Shown one piece after another: positions 1-8,475 of a DNA stretch of 64,000 nt. Origin of the DNA: Flavobacterium sp. SLB02. Lineage in GTDB: Bacteria > Bacteroidota > Bacteroidia > Flavobacteriales > Flavobacteriaceae. Below the pieces are notes generated by a model. That model was not told the DNA's origin. It did no database searches and saw nothing but the letters and a program-made list of their open reading frames with translations. A program made the position numbers and the translations under genes. The stretch covers positions 2,412,049 through 2,476,048 of the forward strand of contig NZ_CP045928.1 in assembly GCF_009664855.1 (NCBI RefSeq). The letters are read 5' to 3'. The stretch's first letter is position 1. Every line of letters starts with the position of its first letter.

Positions 1-102
1 AAATATTTTTTTCGAAATTTTTCCAATGCCTTGTCTAAAGACATTAGTATTAAAACCTGCGGAACTTGAAACTACGTTTTGTTGTTCTGGAATGTTTGTC
101 AT
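1..102 (-). CDS. N-terminal fragment of an unidentified protein (cut by window edge)
   Basis: An open frame on the minus strand starts with ATG at 102-100 and runs off the left edge, giving 34 residues that begin MTNIPEQQNVVSSSAGFNTN. I do not recognise the family from so short a piece. Its promoter region carries the same -7 element and 29-bp operator as the neighbouring AraC gene, at identical spacing. It is therefore probably the main target of that regulator. Confidence 0.6.
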   Translation of the reverse strand, partial: MTNIPEQQNVVSSSAGFNTNVFRQGIGKISKKIF

Positions 103-191
103 AAATCGTTTTGTTTTAGTTGAATATTATTAAATTTCCGAGCATAATCTACTGTACTGACTAACAGAATAGTTAAGCTCTATTTCTAAAA

Positions 192-257
192 CAAAGTTAC
201 AATGACCAAAGCGTGTAGTTTTTTCTAATTAGTTCAAAGATTTTGACTAATTAGTCC
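192..257 (-). promoter_or_regulatory. Promoter and AraC-type operator of the left-edge gene
   Basis: The minus strand reads TAACTTTG at 199-192, matching the Bacteroidota -7 consensus TAnnTTTG. At 229-257 two TTAGTYC half-sites (plus-strand sense) lie 22 bp apart around a shared core AAAkATTTTG. The operator begins 30 bp upstream of the -7 box, where a class II activator would contact the -33 region. A matching arrangement precedes the AraC gene. The rest of 103-428 shows nothing further. Confidence 0.6.
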
Positions 258-428
258 TTTTTGAGAATTAAAATATCCCGTGTGGAAGTTTCTCCAGTAA
301 TAAGATGTATTATAAAAACTCTTTTAATGATAAATTGGAAATTAAGATGGAAAAATGTGATTCAAATAATTGAATACCGGAATTTTATTGAAGGTGATTT
401 AGTACTTGGTCAATTGGAGTATTGGCTA

Positions 429-1289
429 TTAACGGGAGATACTTGGTGCCTGTCCGTGGAATTCCTTGTATATTCTTGAAAAGTGAGAGACATTTTCAAA
501 TCCCAGGCAATAACAGATATCTGAAACCGACAAAGCTGTAGTTTCCAGCATGTCTTTTGCCTTTTCCAATCTCTTTTCTCTGATCCAGGTTGCCGGTGCA
601 ACATTGTATATATTCTGAAAATCTCTTTTAAAACTCGAGAGACTTCTTCCGGAAAGATATGCTAGTTCCGAAACAGAGACTGGCGAAGCATAATGCTGTT
701 CGACCACATTGCGGATATCAGTTCTTACAGGCTCGTGCAATTGCAGAATTTGTAAAAACATACTTCTGTTGCATTCTGCAACATCATAAAGTAATTCCAT
801 AATTTTCAGGCGAAGCTGTCCGGGATGTACCACAGAATGATCAAAAAAGTAAGGCTTCATAGAATGGGCAAATGCAACCAGACATTCATTCATTGGATAA
901 ACTCCTGTCTTAATTTCTCCCTCTGGTTTTGCTACCTTAATTTCTGAGGTTGATAAAAATGATTTTAGAAGATCATCTTTGATACTGAACATTAAACTAT
1001 CGTAAATATTATCATTTTCAGCATTCCCGAATTTATGATACTTTACAGCAGTGGCTTTTTTCAACAAAATCATATCATTTTTGCAAAGCTTGTATTCCTG
1101 TTTTCCATAAGTCAACACCACAGATCCTTCCAGTACAATTAGTAGTAAATGCTGTTCTAAGTACATAGTTCCTTTAACTTCGGTACTGTGTATACACTGC
1201 TCGATTACAGAACAACCATCTAACATCAGGGAGTTTTGAGGCGCATCTCCGCCAATCAAAGAAGTTGGAACCTTAATCATTTTCTTCAT
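429..1289 (-). CDS. AraC family transcriptional regulator
   Basis: This 286-residue protein has an N-terminal cupin-like sensing region (about 15-165) and a C-terminal pair of AraC helix-turn-helices (about 190-286). The second HTH contains the typical segment DICYCLGFENVSHFSRIYKE, followed by a PxxxR-like end. It is close to ExsA/AraC-type one-component activators. The effector cannot be read from the sequence. The gene has its own -7 box and a tandem half-site operator upstream, shared with the gene at the left edge, so autoregulation and control of that neighbour are likely. Confidence 0.9.
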   Translation of the reverse strand: MKKMIKVPTSLIGGDAPQNSLMLDGCSVIEQCIHSTEVKGTMYLEQHLLLIVLEGSVVLTYGKQEYKLCKNDMILLKKATAVKYHKFGNAENDNIYDSLMFSIKDDLLKSFLSTSEIKVAKPEGEIKTGVYPMNECLVAFAHSMKPYFFDHSVVHPGQLRLKIMELLYDVAECNRSMFLQILQLHEPVRTDIRNVVEQHYASPVSVSELAYLSGRSLSSFKRDFQNIYNVAPATWIREKRLEKAKDMLETTALSVSDICYCLGFENVSHFSRIYKEFHGQAPSISR

Positions 1290-1357
1290 ATTGCAACTAT
1301 TAAAGCGGTTTTAACTTTGCTTTGGAATTAATCCTAAAACACTATAAAGTTCAGATA

Positions 1358-1423
1358 CAAAGATACGAGCACTAAGAAAAACATATTTTTCTTTTTAGTC
1401 CAAATATTTTGCTTTTTTAGTTC
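1358..1423 (-). promoter_or_regulatory. Promoter and operator of the AraC gene
   Basis: The minus strand reads TATCTTTG at 1365-1358, a match to TAnnTTTG. The operator at 1395-1423 has two TTAGTYC half-sites 22 bp apart and the core AAATATTTTG. It agrees with the operator at 229-257 at 22 of 29 positions. The distance from -7 box to operator is 30 bp in both promoters. Confidence 0.6.
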
Positions 1424-1495
1424 TTAAAATATTTTAACCCTTCCAAAAATCTGTTATGAATCAATTTTCGTATATGATAAGTAAAAGCAGTTGTC

Positions 1496-1783
1496 ATGGA
1501 AACATTACCAACCTTTCTTATAAAAGTGCTGCAGATACTTGCCGACAGAAACGGCATGAGTTGTACTTTAGAAGAGCTAACAAGTCTCTTAACCCCAGTT
1601 TTTAATGCCTTCTCACCATTTAAAGACAGTAAATCCGATGAAAAGGAAAACCAAGCAATACTAGTAGATGCTTTACTATTTTTGAATAACGAGAGATATA
1701 TCTTTCTAAATTCAAGTTGCGACAAAAGTTGTATAACTATAAAGGGGCTGATTTTAGTAAATAATAAAGTTTTTTGCAATTAA
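1496..1783 (+). CDS. Small winged-helix-like protein of unknown function
   Basis: The frame encodes 95 residues. The pattern of helices followed by LLFLNNERYIFLN and a short beta hairpin resembles a small winged-helix fold. I recognise no named family. It ends just before a bidirectional terminator, which supports it over the overlapping minus-strand frame at 1417-1779. No clear ribosome binding site is visible. A partner or target cannot be inferred from the neighbours. Confidence 0.55.
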   Translation: METLPTFLIKVLQILADRNGMSCTLEELTSLLTPVFNAFSPFKDSKSDEKENQAILVDALLFLNNERYIFLNSSCDKSCITIKGLILVNNKVFCN

Positions 1784-1808
1784 GTTAAGACTCTTTTTTG
1801 CAGTTTAC

Positions 1809-1840
1809 AAAAGCCCATTTCATAAGAAATGAGCTTTTTT
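1809..1840. terminator. Bidirectional terminator
   Basis: A 12-bp stem (AAAGCCCATTTC with GAAATGAGCTTT, one mismatch) has an ATAA loop and a T-run on the plus side. It lies between two convergent genes and can serve both. Confidence 0.65.
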
Positions 1841-1842
1841 CA

Positions 1843-3132
1843 TTATTCTTTTAAGCTCACTTCTTTTTTGTCGCCATCTTTATCTATAGTTACACGCTTC
1901 TCAATATTAGCCTTGTCTATATAGGATTGTCTGGCTGTACTGTAATTTGTTGATGAACCCGTATACCCCCAATAGTTATAATAATTGGTATAGCCCGATA
2001 CATAGGAATAGTTATAAGAGTTAGAAAAATCAAAGCTGGCCATAACGACATAATTACCAGGCATAAGATCTGCGAATTCAAAATGTCCTTCATCATCGTA
2101 AACTTTGGCTTTTTTGACCGAATAACCAAAATCACGGTTCAAAGGAACTTCCGGCATTTTTTTCTGTTTGCGAATCTTCTTGTTCACTTCTACCCACTCC
2201 TCATAATAATCGGAACTTGGAAAAAGCGTAATCTCTGTACCCTTTGGAGCATATTGTTTCTTAGCGGTATTCACCAAACCACCCAATTTCTTTCCAGAGT
2301 CTGATCGTGCATAGGCTGTACCAATAATGACACTATTGCCTTTGGAGATTTGCTGCACCATAAGTTCTTTGTTGAATATGTTCTTAATAGGCTGATAATC
2401 GAGCTCTTCGTTGGCTGTAATTTCCCACATACCTTTACCCATAGACATTTCGCGCTGCCATAAACGATGGTCTTTTTTGTCTACAATATAATTATAGATA
2501 GCACCGGTATTTTCTTCTAAAACTGAGACAAGCCATGTGTCGTGCTTACCAGTCTTTGGAGAATTGTAGATAAAACTTTTTACCTCTTTGACGGTATAGT
2601 ATTCAACAAGAACATCAGACTCATTATTATAGTAAAACTGCGGGATGCGGGCTTTATAACCTACATCTAATGGCAATGTACAAATCAAATGATCAGTCCA
2701 GTTCCAGTCAATATAAACCTCTTTGGGATGCAGTTTCAGCTTTTTATCCTTTTTGGTTTTCTTCGAATAATAATTTCCTGTAACCGTCTCACCAAAGTCG
2801 AGATTTAGTTTTGACTCCTTTCCATCGCTCGTATAGCTTATAGGTTTCAGTGTTTGGGCATCTGCTACACTGGTGCGGGCACTAGTTCTTGAATTGTCTT
2901 TTGGAGTATAGGAATTGGTCAGACTCAACTGATTATTTGCCACAACAATATCATAGGTTAATGTTCCCTGCTTTACCCAGCTTGTATCTTTAACATAATA
3001 AACGGTATAAAGGGATTTTTCGGGTTTGATGTATTTGGTATTGATATCCTTGCTGCCGGGTGCAACTGTCTTTTGACAGAATGCAGCAGATGAAAGCAGA
3101 CTAACTGCTAAAACAAGTGCATAAAATTTCAT
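1843..3132 (-). CDS. Secreted protein with DUF3108-like and carboxypeptidase-regulatory-like regions
   Basis: The 429-residue product starts with a signal peptide (about 1-19). The middle (about 40-250) reads like a DUF3108-type lipocalin-like beta domain. The end (about 265-420) resembles a carboxypeptidase-regulatory-like beta sandwich, with a YDDEGHFEFADLMPGNYVV segment. A Tyr/Asn/Ser-rich stretch at about 373-405 is low complexity. The function is unknown; it is likely periplasmic or surface exposed. A -7 element at 3191-3198 gives it its own promoter. Confidence 0.7.
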   Translation of the reverse strand: MKFYALVLAVSLLSSAAFCQKTVAPGSKDINTKYIKPEKSLYTVYYVKDTSWVKQGTLTYDIVVANNQLSLTNSYTPKDNSRTSARTSVADAQTLKPISYTSDGKESKLNLDFGETVTGNYYSKKTKKDKKLKLHPKEVYIDWNWTDHLICTLPLDVGYKARIPQFYYNNESDVLVEYYTVKEVKSFIYNSPKTGKHDTWLVSVLEENTGAIYNYIVDKKDHRLWQREMSMGKGMWEITANEELDYQPIKNIFNKELMVQQISKGNSVIIGTAYARSDSGKKLGGLVNTAKKQYAPKGTEITLFPSSDYYEEWVEVNKKIRKQKKMPEVPLNRDFGYSVKKAKVYDDEGHFEFADLMPGNYVVMASFDFSNSYNYSYVSGYTNYYNYWGYTGSSTNYSTARQSYIDKANIEKRVTIDKDGDKKEVSLKE

Positions 3133-3190
3133 ATAAGTAGTACTATGGTTAATGATAAATAAATTGATTTTGTTTGCTCAATTTAGAAAT

Positions 3191-3198
3191 CAAATGTA
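3191..3198 (-). promoter_or_regulatory. -7 promoter element of the secreted DUF3108-like gene
   Basis: The minus strand reads TACATTTG, an exact TAnnTTTG match about 60 bp upstream of the start codon. No convincing -33 element was found. Confidence 0.4.
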
Positions 3199-3367
3199 AT
3201 AAAAAAGTTTTTATTTTTCCTGGGAGACAAATCGTATTTGAAAGTTATTTACTACGTAAGAATTTTAAATTACCTGTCAGACCATCATCATTTACTGTAG
3301 TAAAAAGAAAAAACAACCCTTTATTTGTGAGACTTATTTTTTTACCCGGTTTTACTTGAAATTATTC

Positions 3368-3375
3368 TATTTTTG
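3368..3375 (+). promoter_or_regulatory. -7 promoter element of the hybrid kinase gene
   Basis: TATTTTTG matches TAnnTTTG and is followed by C. It lies 20 bp before the kinase start codon, implying a very short leader. Confidence 0.45.
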
Positions 3376-3395
3376 CATTTTACTTTCCCAATAGA

Positions 3396-5384
3396 ATGAA
3401 TACTCTACAACAACCCATACCACACAACGAGCTGGAACGTCTGGCAGCATTAAAACGATACAATATTCTTGATACATTGCCCGAGGATGCTTTTGATGAT
3501 GCTACAAAACTCGTTTCTTATATATGTGGCGTGCCCATCGCACATATTTCATTTATAGACCAGAACAGGCAGTGGTTTAAATCTGAAATTGGTATTGGAG
3601 TTTCAGAAGTTCCAAGAGAAATTACTTTTTGCCGTTATACTATTTTGGAATCGGAAATGGTTGAAATACCGGACACGCATGCAAATGAACGATTTAAAAA
3701 TGATCCTAATGTTACAGGAGGTTTTAAAGTGAGATTTTATGCCGGGGTTCCCCTTACAACGCCTGACGGATATAACATAGGAACAATTTGCGCTATAGAT
3801 CATGTGGCGAAAGAACTTAATAAAGACCAACGAAATGCACTTACTATTATTGGAAAGCACGTGATCAATCAGTTGGAATTAACAACAAAAAATATTGAAT
3901 TGGCCGCCCAGAAAAAAATTGCCGATCGTGCCGTATTTGCAAAAGATAGTTTTTTAGCCAATATGAGTCATGAAATCAGAACTCCACTTAATGCAATCAT
4001 TGGTTTTACCGACCTGCTGGCTCAAACAAGACTTGATGCTATTCAGCGTGATTATATCGAAAGTGTCCAAATTGCTGAAGAAAATTTACTTTTGATCGTA
4101 AATGATATTTTAGATCTTTCTAAAATAGAATCAGGCAATCTGACTATTGAAGCACAGCCTTTTAATTTAAAGAACACGCTTAAACATGTTTATGATTTAC
4201 TAAAAGTAAAAGTTCAGAAAGATGTTGAATTTAATCTCTTTCTCGATGCCGATATGCCCGAAAATGTAATTGGCGATCAGGGAAGATTAAATCAGATACT
4301 AATGAACTTAGCCGGTAATGCGCTTAAGTTTACTGAAGATGGCGAAGTAACGGTTTCGGTAAAAAAAGTAGCCGAAACTGCCGATAATTATTCGCTTAGA
4401 TTTTCGGTTAAAGATACCGGAATTGGAATAAAAGAGGATAAATTGAAAACTATTTTCGAACGATTTACACAAGCTGAAGAAAGTACTACGCGAAAATTTG
4501 GCGGCACCGGACTTGGCCTTAACATCGTAAAACAACTGGTAGAATTACAGAATTCGATAATTCACGTAAAAAGTAAAGAAGGACGCGGTTCAGAATTTTT
4601 CTTTGTACTGACTTATAAAAAATCAAACCAAATTGAAACTGCAGACGAAACTTTGTCCGAGTATAATTTGGGAAAACTTAAGATACTGCTTTGTGAGGAT
4701 AATGTTTTAAATCAGAAACTGGTAAAGAACGTTATTTTCAATTTTGGCTTTGAATTAGACATAGCTGAAAATGGCGAAATAGGAATCGGTCTTTTATCAA
4801 AAAATAAATATGATTTGATATTAATGGATCTTCAGATGCCCGTTAAAGACGGATACCAAACCACAAAATACATCAGGAATGAAATGAACATGACTATTCC
4901 TATAATAGCCATGACAGCGCACTCTCTTGTGGGAGAACAGCAACTTTGTTTTGATGTAGGAATGGATGCGTATGTACCAAAACCTTTTAAGCAGCCCTTA
5001 CTTTTAGAAGCGATAAAAACAGTTCTAAGCAAAGAGGGTAAAACGCAACCCAAAAGAAAGATTAATTTATCTTTTTTGGAAGAGATGGCTGGCGAAGATA
5101 CTGCCTTTATAAAAGAGATGATTCAACTTTTTATTGAAAGAATCCCTAATGAAGCAGCACAACTTGAAAAAGCATTTCATAATAATGATAACGAGTCAGT
5201 AAAGAATATTGCGCATAATATGAAATCCAGTCTCGAAATTTTTATGCTAAAAGACCTTAGTAACTATTTAACTATTATTGAAGAAGAGGCTAAATCAGGA
5301 CATTTTAGTACTGATACTGCAGATAAAATAAACTTTTTGCATCGTGAAATCATCGATGTCGTTAAAATTTTAAAGGCAGTATGA
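3396..5384 (+). CDS. GAF-containing hybrid histidine kinase with receiver and Hpt domains
   Basis: The 662-residue protein has no signal peptide or membrane segment and is probably cytosolic. Its order is GAF (about 25-165), HisKA with H192 in SHEIRTPLNA, HATPase (about 290-405, with DTGIGI and GGTGLGL), receiver (about 428-545, acceptor D478 in MDLQMP) and Hpt (about 560-655, H607 in AHNMKSS). All phosphorelay residues are present, so it could pass phosphate from His to Asp to His to a separate regulator. No such regulator lies next to it. The GAF ligand is unknown. The gene converges with the GH43 gene downstream. Confidence 0.92.
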   Translation: MNTLQQPIPHNELERLAALKRYNILDTLPEDAFDDATKLVSYICGVPIAHISFIDQNRQWFKSEIGIGVSEVPREITFCRYTILESEMVEIPDTHANERFKNDPNVTGGFKVRFYAGVPLTTPDGYNIGTICAIDHVAKELNKDQRNALTIIGKHVINQLELTTKNIELAAQKKIADRAVFAKDSFLANMSHEIRTPLNAIIGFTDLLAQTRLDAIQRDYIESVQIAEENLLLIVNDILDLSKIESGNLTIEAQPFNLKNTLKHVYDLLKVKVQKDVEFNLFLDADMPENVIGDQGRLNQILMNLAGNALKFTEDGEVTVSVKKVAETADNYSLRFSVKDTGIGIKEDKLKTIFERFTQAEESTTRKFGGTGLGLNIVKQLVELQNSIIHVKSKEGRGSEFFFVLTYKKSNQIETADETLSEYNLGKLKILLCEDNVLNQKLVKNVIFNFGFELDIAENGEIGIGLLSKNKYDLILMDLQMPVKDGYQTTKYIRNEMNMTIPIIAMTAHSLVGEQQLCFDVGMDAYVPKPFKQPLLLEAIKTVLSKEGKTQPKRKINLSFLEEMAGEDTAFIKEMIQLFIERIPNEAAQLEKAFHNNDNESVKNIAHNMKSSLEIFMLKDLSNYLTIIEEEAKSGHFSTDTADKINFLHREIIDVVKILKAV

Positions 5385-5406
5385 TTAAAAATTTGAGACT
5401 GATTGT

Positions 5407-6411
5407 TTAATCTTTTTCATTTTGCATAAAATCCGGAAAACCGCTTTTTGTCCAATTTACTTTGCGTGCGCGAGTAGCACGATTTTTATCTGATAACTCG
5501 TGCCCTTGTATTTCTTTATAATCACGAGCATGATAAATCATTATCGTTGATTTTCCGTCTTCAGAAGTCGTAAACGAATTATGGCCGGGACCGTATCTTT
5601 TTAGCTCTTCGCTGGTGTAGAAAACTGGTCCCGGAGACTTGTTCCAGTTAGCAGCATTCAGCAAATCTGTGTCTTCATTCGCCCACAACAAACCCATACA
5701 ATAATTATGATTTGTTGCACTGGCAGAATAGGCAATAAATATTCTTCCGTCTTTTTTAATTACGGCAGGTCCTTCATTTACATTGTATTTTACCCTTTCC
5801 CAGCTGAATTCAGGCTCGGTCAAAATCACTTCCGGCCCTGTAAGCGTGGTTGGATTTTTCATTTCAGATAGAACCAAAGCTGTTCCGCTATCTCCTCCAC
5901 GTACATTTTGCGCCCATATTAAGTATCTTTTTCCTTTGTGCTCAAAAGTAGTGGCATCTAAAGAAAAGGATTCTTTTTGCGTTTTTATCTGTCCTTCTTC
6001 TTTCCATTTGCCCTGCATTGGGTCTGCTGACGAATTCGACAATACCCACATCCTGATATTCCATATATTTTCAGCCTCGCCTGCTGCAAAATAAATGTAC
6101 CATTTACCATCGATCCTATGCAATTCGGGAGCCCAGATATGGCTTCCCATCACTCCTTTTTCATGTTTATGCCAAATTTCTTTTTCCTTGGCTTCTTTTA
6201 ATCCGTTGATGCTATTTGCCTTTCTTAGTACGATACGATCATATTCCGGAACAGTTGCTATCAAAAAGTAGTCTCCGGTATCTGTTTTATATACCCAGGG
6301 ATCAGCGCGCTGTTCTGCAATGGGGTTATTAAATTCTGTAGATTGTGAATAACTCTGATTAGAATACATTACAGTTACCATCACCAAAGTGAAAATTCTA
6401 ATTAATCTCAT
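5407..6411 (-). CDS. GH43 family glycoside hydrolase, probable alpha-L-arabinofuranosidase
   Basis: The 334-residue protein has a signal peptide (about 1-23) and a single five-bladed GH43 propeller. The three expected acidic residues are visible: D37 in RADPWV (base), D152 in SLDATTF (pKa modulator) and E213 in NEGPAV (acid). WAPELH is another family hallmark. It is the last gene of the minus-strand carbohydrate locus, 32 bp after the GH154 gene. In an arabinogalactan setting it would remove arabinofuranose side chains; beta-xylosidase or galactosidase activity cannot be excluded. The subfamily was not assigned. Confidence 0.85.
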   Translation of the reverse strand: MRLIRIFTLVMVTVMYSNQSYSQSTEFNNPIAEQRADPWVYKTDTGDYFLIATVPEYDRIVLRKANSINGLKEAKEKEIWHKHEKGVMGSHIWAPELHRIDGKWYIYFAAGEAENIWNIRMWVLSNSSADPMQGKWKEEGQIKTQKESFSLDATTFEHKGKRYLIWAQNVRGGDSGTALVLSEMKNPTTLTGPEVILTEPEFSWERVKYNVNEGPAVIKKDGRIFIAYSASATNHNYCMGLLWANEDTDLLNAANWNKSPGPVFYTSEELKRYGPGHNSFTTSEDGKSTIMIYHARDYKEIQGHELSDKNRATRARKVNWTKSGFPDFMQNEKD

Positions 6412-6443
6412 GCTTACTTATTTTAATTTATTTATCAGACACC

Positions 6444-8447
6444 TTAAAATTGGATCTTTTTTTCTGGTTCTCCTTCAATTGTAACGGAGAAAGTACCATC
6501 ACCTAAATCCATAATTTTACTCACAGGCGACAATTCTTTATTGGTAAATTTTTTATTTGATTGTTTCCAAAGCATCAAAGTCGCATAAATATTTGACTTT
6601 TTGGGTGCAGAAGTACTTCTTACATCAATAACACTACTTTCATTACTTTCCGGATGTAATCCTTTGGCTTTTACAACTTCTGTCTTTTCCCATCCTAAAA
6701 TTGGAATCATTGCCAATTGGTATTTTCCGTTATCAATAATTGTAACATCAAATCCGTTTACCTTTTTTGTAGAAGTCACGATCTCTTTATCTAATTCTGG
6801 CAAAGCATAATGCCCCAACCTCATCGCAATTGTTTTATCACTATTGTTTTTATCTACTCTTAAAATTCCGTTTGCCAAAGGAATATCGGCTAAATTGAAC
6901 TGGATATTTTCATCGGTTTCTAAAACTACATCTCTGTAATAAATGCCGTTTTCAAATTTCTTAAAAGTGTACAATCTAAAGGCTTCCCAGGCGCCATTTT
7001 TGTTTTTAATGACATAATTCATTGCCACTTCTCCATTTTCTCCATCAGCCTGCCAAGGAAAAGCGCTATTATAAGACAGCTTGTTATAATTTTCTGTTGA
7101 TCTAAACTTTTGCCAGTCGTTTTTTACTTTTTCATTGCACCACGCTCGCACTTCAGAAGCTCCGATATTAGGATAATCTGTAATTAATATATGAGAATCT
7201 CCCTGATATTTATTGTAAACTTTGTCTTTTTTGAAAATGTCCCAATCGCCATTGTTTTCTTTGGCATTCCAAAAAGGATTATCATCAGGAACCAGCAATC
7301 CAAGGAATGCTTTTCCCATCCAATACACACTTCCCCTACAGCTGTAAACCTGAACGGATGGTTCGAAAGCGCCGTAAAAACCAAGTGTAGGCACATTATC
7401 TTTCATAAAATCGGGATGCGTTAAAAACTGTTTGATCACGCCAGACGAGATTCTTCGCATCCATCCATAATTGGTATTGGGATCATTTTGAAATCCCATT
7501 AAAGGAAAAGGAACTATAGCACCGGTTCTGTAGCTGATGCTTCTTCCCCACATGATCATTTCGCCATTTTTGCTAAACAAATTGGGGTAATTATCCTTTA
7601 AATCATTGAAATTACGGGTAAATTTAGCCACGATCTCCGGATAATGTGCTTTACCAAAAAACTCAGACCAAATTGTTCCGTACATCTGAAAAGCCCACAT
7701 ACTGTAGTAATCATACGCCGGACTATCATTGTACCAACCGTTTCCTGTGTAATTTTTTAGTGATTTTTCGAGATATTCCACCAATAATTTTTCATTTACC
7801 GTATAGCCTTGTTCTTTAAAAAAGCTCAATACAAAAATGTTGAAAAACTTCCAGTTCGAATCTACCGTTGGACCATCACCATAACTCAGCATAATTTTTG
7901 CCAGTGCATCTTTCTGATTTTTTGGTAATGGTTTCCATAAAACCTCAGGATTGGTAAGCAACGATACGGCCAAAGCGCCAAACTCTACTAGTTTTTGACT
8001 TGGCCCGCCATTTTGAGAACGAGGCGCAATATAAGATGGACTTGCCGGATCTGTTAATTTGCCTATTTGATACCGATAATAATCCCCTACTTTAATGTTA
8101 TTAATCACTAATGATGGATTCTCTTTTAATAAAGGCGAAGCTATAAACAAGGTTCTGCAAAGCCCTTCCAGTTTTTCGGTTGGAACCTGGCTTTCTTCTT
8201 TGGGATAACTTTTCCCTTCCTGCTTGGGAAATTTCATAGGATCATCCAGCGTATGAATGTAACTAAATGCTCCGTCTAATAAATACAGTGCAGCATCTCT
8301 CCAATGTTGTTTTGTCATTCCGGTATACGGACTTATAGCGTAATTGGGATTTTTTATCTCAAATACGCTGGCTGTATTTTCTTTTTGCTGTGAAAATAAA
8401 GACACGCTAAAAACAAAAATTAAAAGGGATATTTTTACTTTATTCAT
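6444..8447 (-). CDS. GH154 (DUF2264) enzyme, probable exo-beta-glucuronidase
   Basis: This DUF2264 protein is recognised from the N-terminal SPYTGMTKQHW region and from GDGPTVDSNW and GWYNDSPAYDYYS in the alpha/alpha-barrel part. A beta-sheet-rich C-terminal domain follows. The start was placed at 8447, because MNKVKISLLIFVF begins a clean signal peptide. An upstream in-frame ATG at 8474 adds nine residues. GH154 contains beta-glucuronidases acting on arabinogalactan. The gene lies directly after the GH2 gene and is probably in its operon. A second, shorter DUF2264 gene lies at 25637-26881. Confidence 0.85.
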   Translation of the reverse strand: MNKVKISLLIFVFSVSLFSQQKENTASVFEIKNPNYAISPYTGMTKQHWRDAALYLLDGAFSYIHTLDDPMKFPKQEGKSYPKEESQVPTEKLEGLCRTLFIASPLLKENPSLVINNIKVGDYYRYQIGKLTDPASPSYIAPRSQNGGPSQKLVEFGALAVSLLTNPEVLWKPLPKNQKDALAKIMLSYGDGPTVDSNWKFFNIFVLSFFKEQGYTVNEKLLVEYLEKSLKNYTGNGWYNDSPAYDYYSMWAFQMYGTIWSEFFGKAHYPEIVAKFTRNFNDLKDNYPNLFSKNGEMIMWGRSISYRTGAIVPFPLMGFQNDPNTNYGWMRRISSGVIKQFLTHPDFMKDNVPTLGFYGAFEPSVQVYSCRGSVYWMGKAFLGLLVPDDNPFWNAKENNGDWDIFKKDKVYNKYQGDSHILITDYPNIGASEVRAWCNEKVKNDWQKFRSTENYNKLSYNSAFPWQADGENGEVAMNYVIKNKNGAWEAFRLYTFKKFENGIYYRDVVLETDENIQFNLADIPLANGILRVDKNNSDKTIAMRLGHYALPELDKEIVTSTKKVNGFDVTIIDNGKYQLAMIPILGWEKTEVVKAKGLHPESNESSVIDVRSTSAPKKSNIYATLMLWKQSNKKFTNKELSPVSKIMDLGDGTFSVTIEGEPEKKIQF

Positions 8448-8475
8448 TTTAAAATAATTTTGCAATATTATCATT

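Noticed and set aside
1417..1779. Minus-strand frame of 120 codons overlapping the small plus-strand gene
   Set aside because: Its composition is Ser/Phe/Lys-rich without a fold signature, and the opposite-strand frame has a more protein-like pattern and ends at a terminator.
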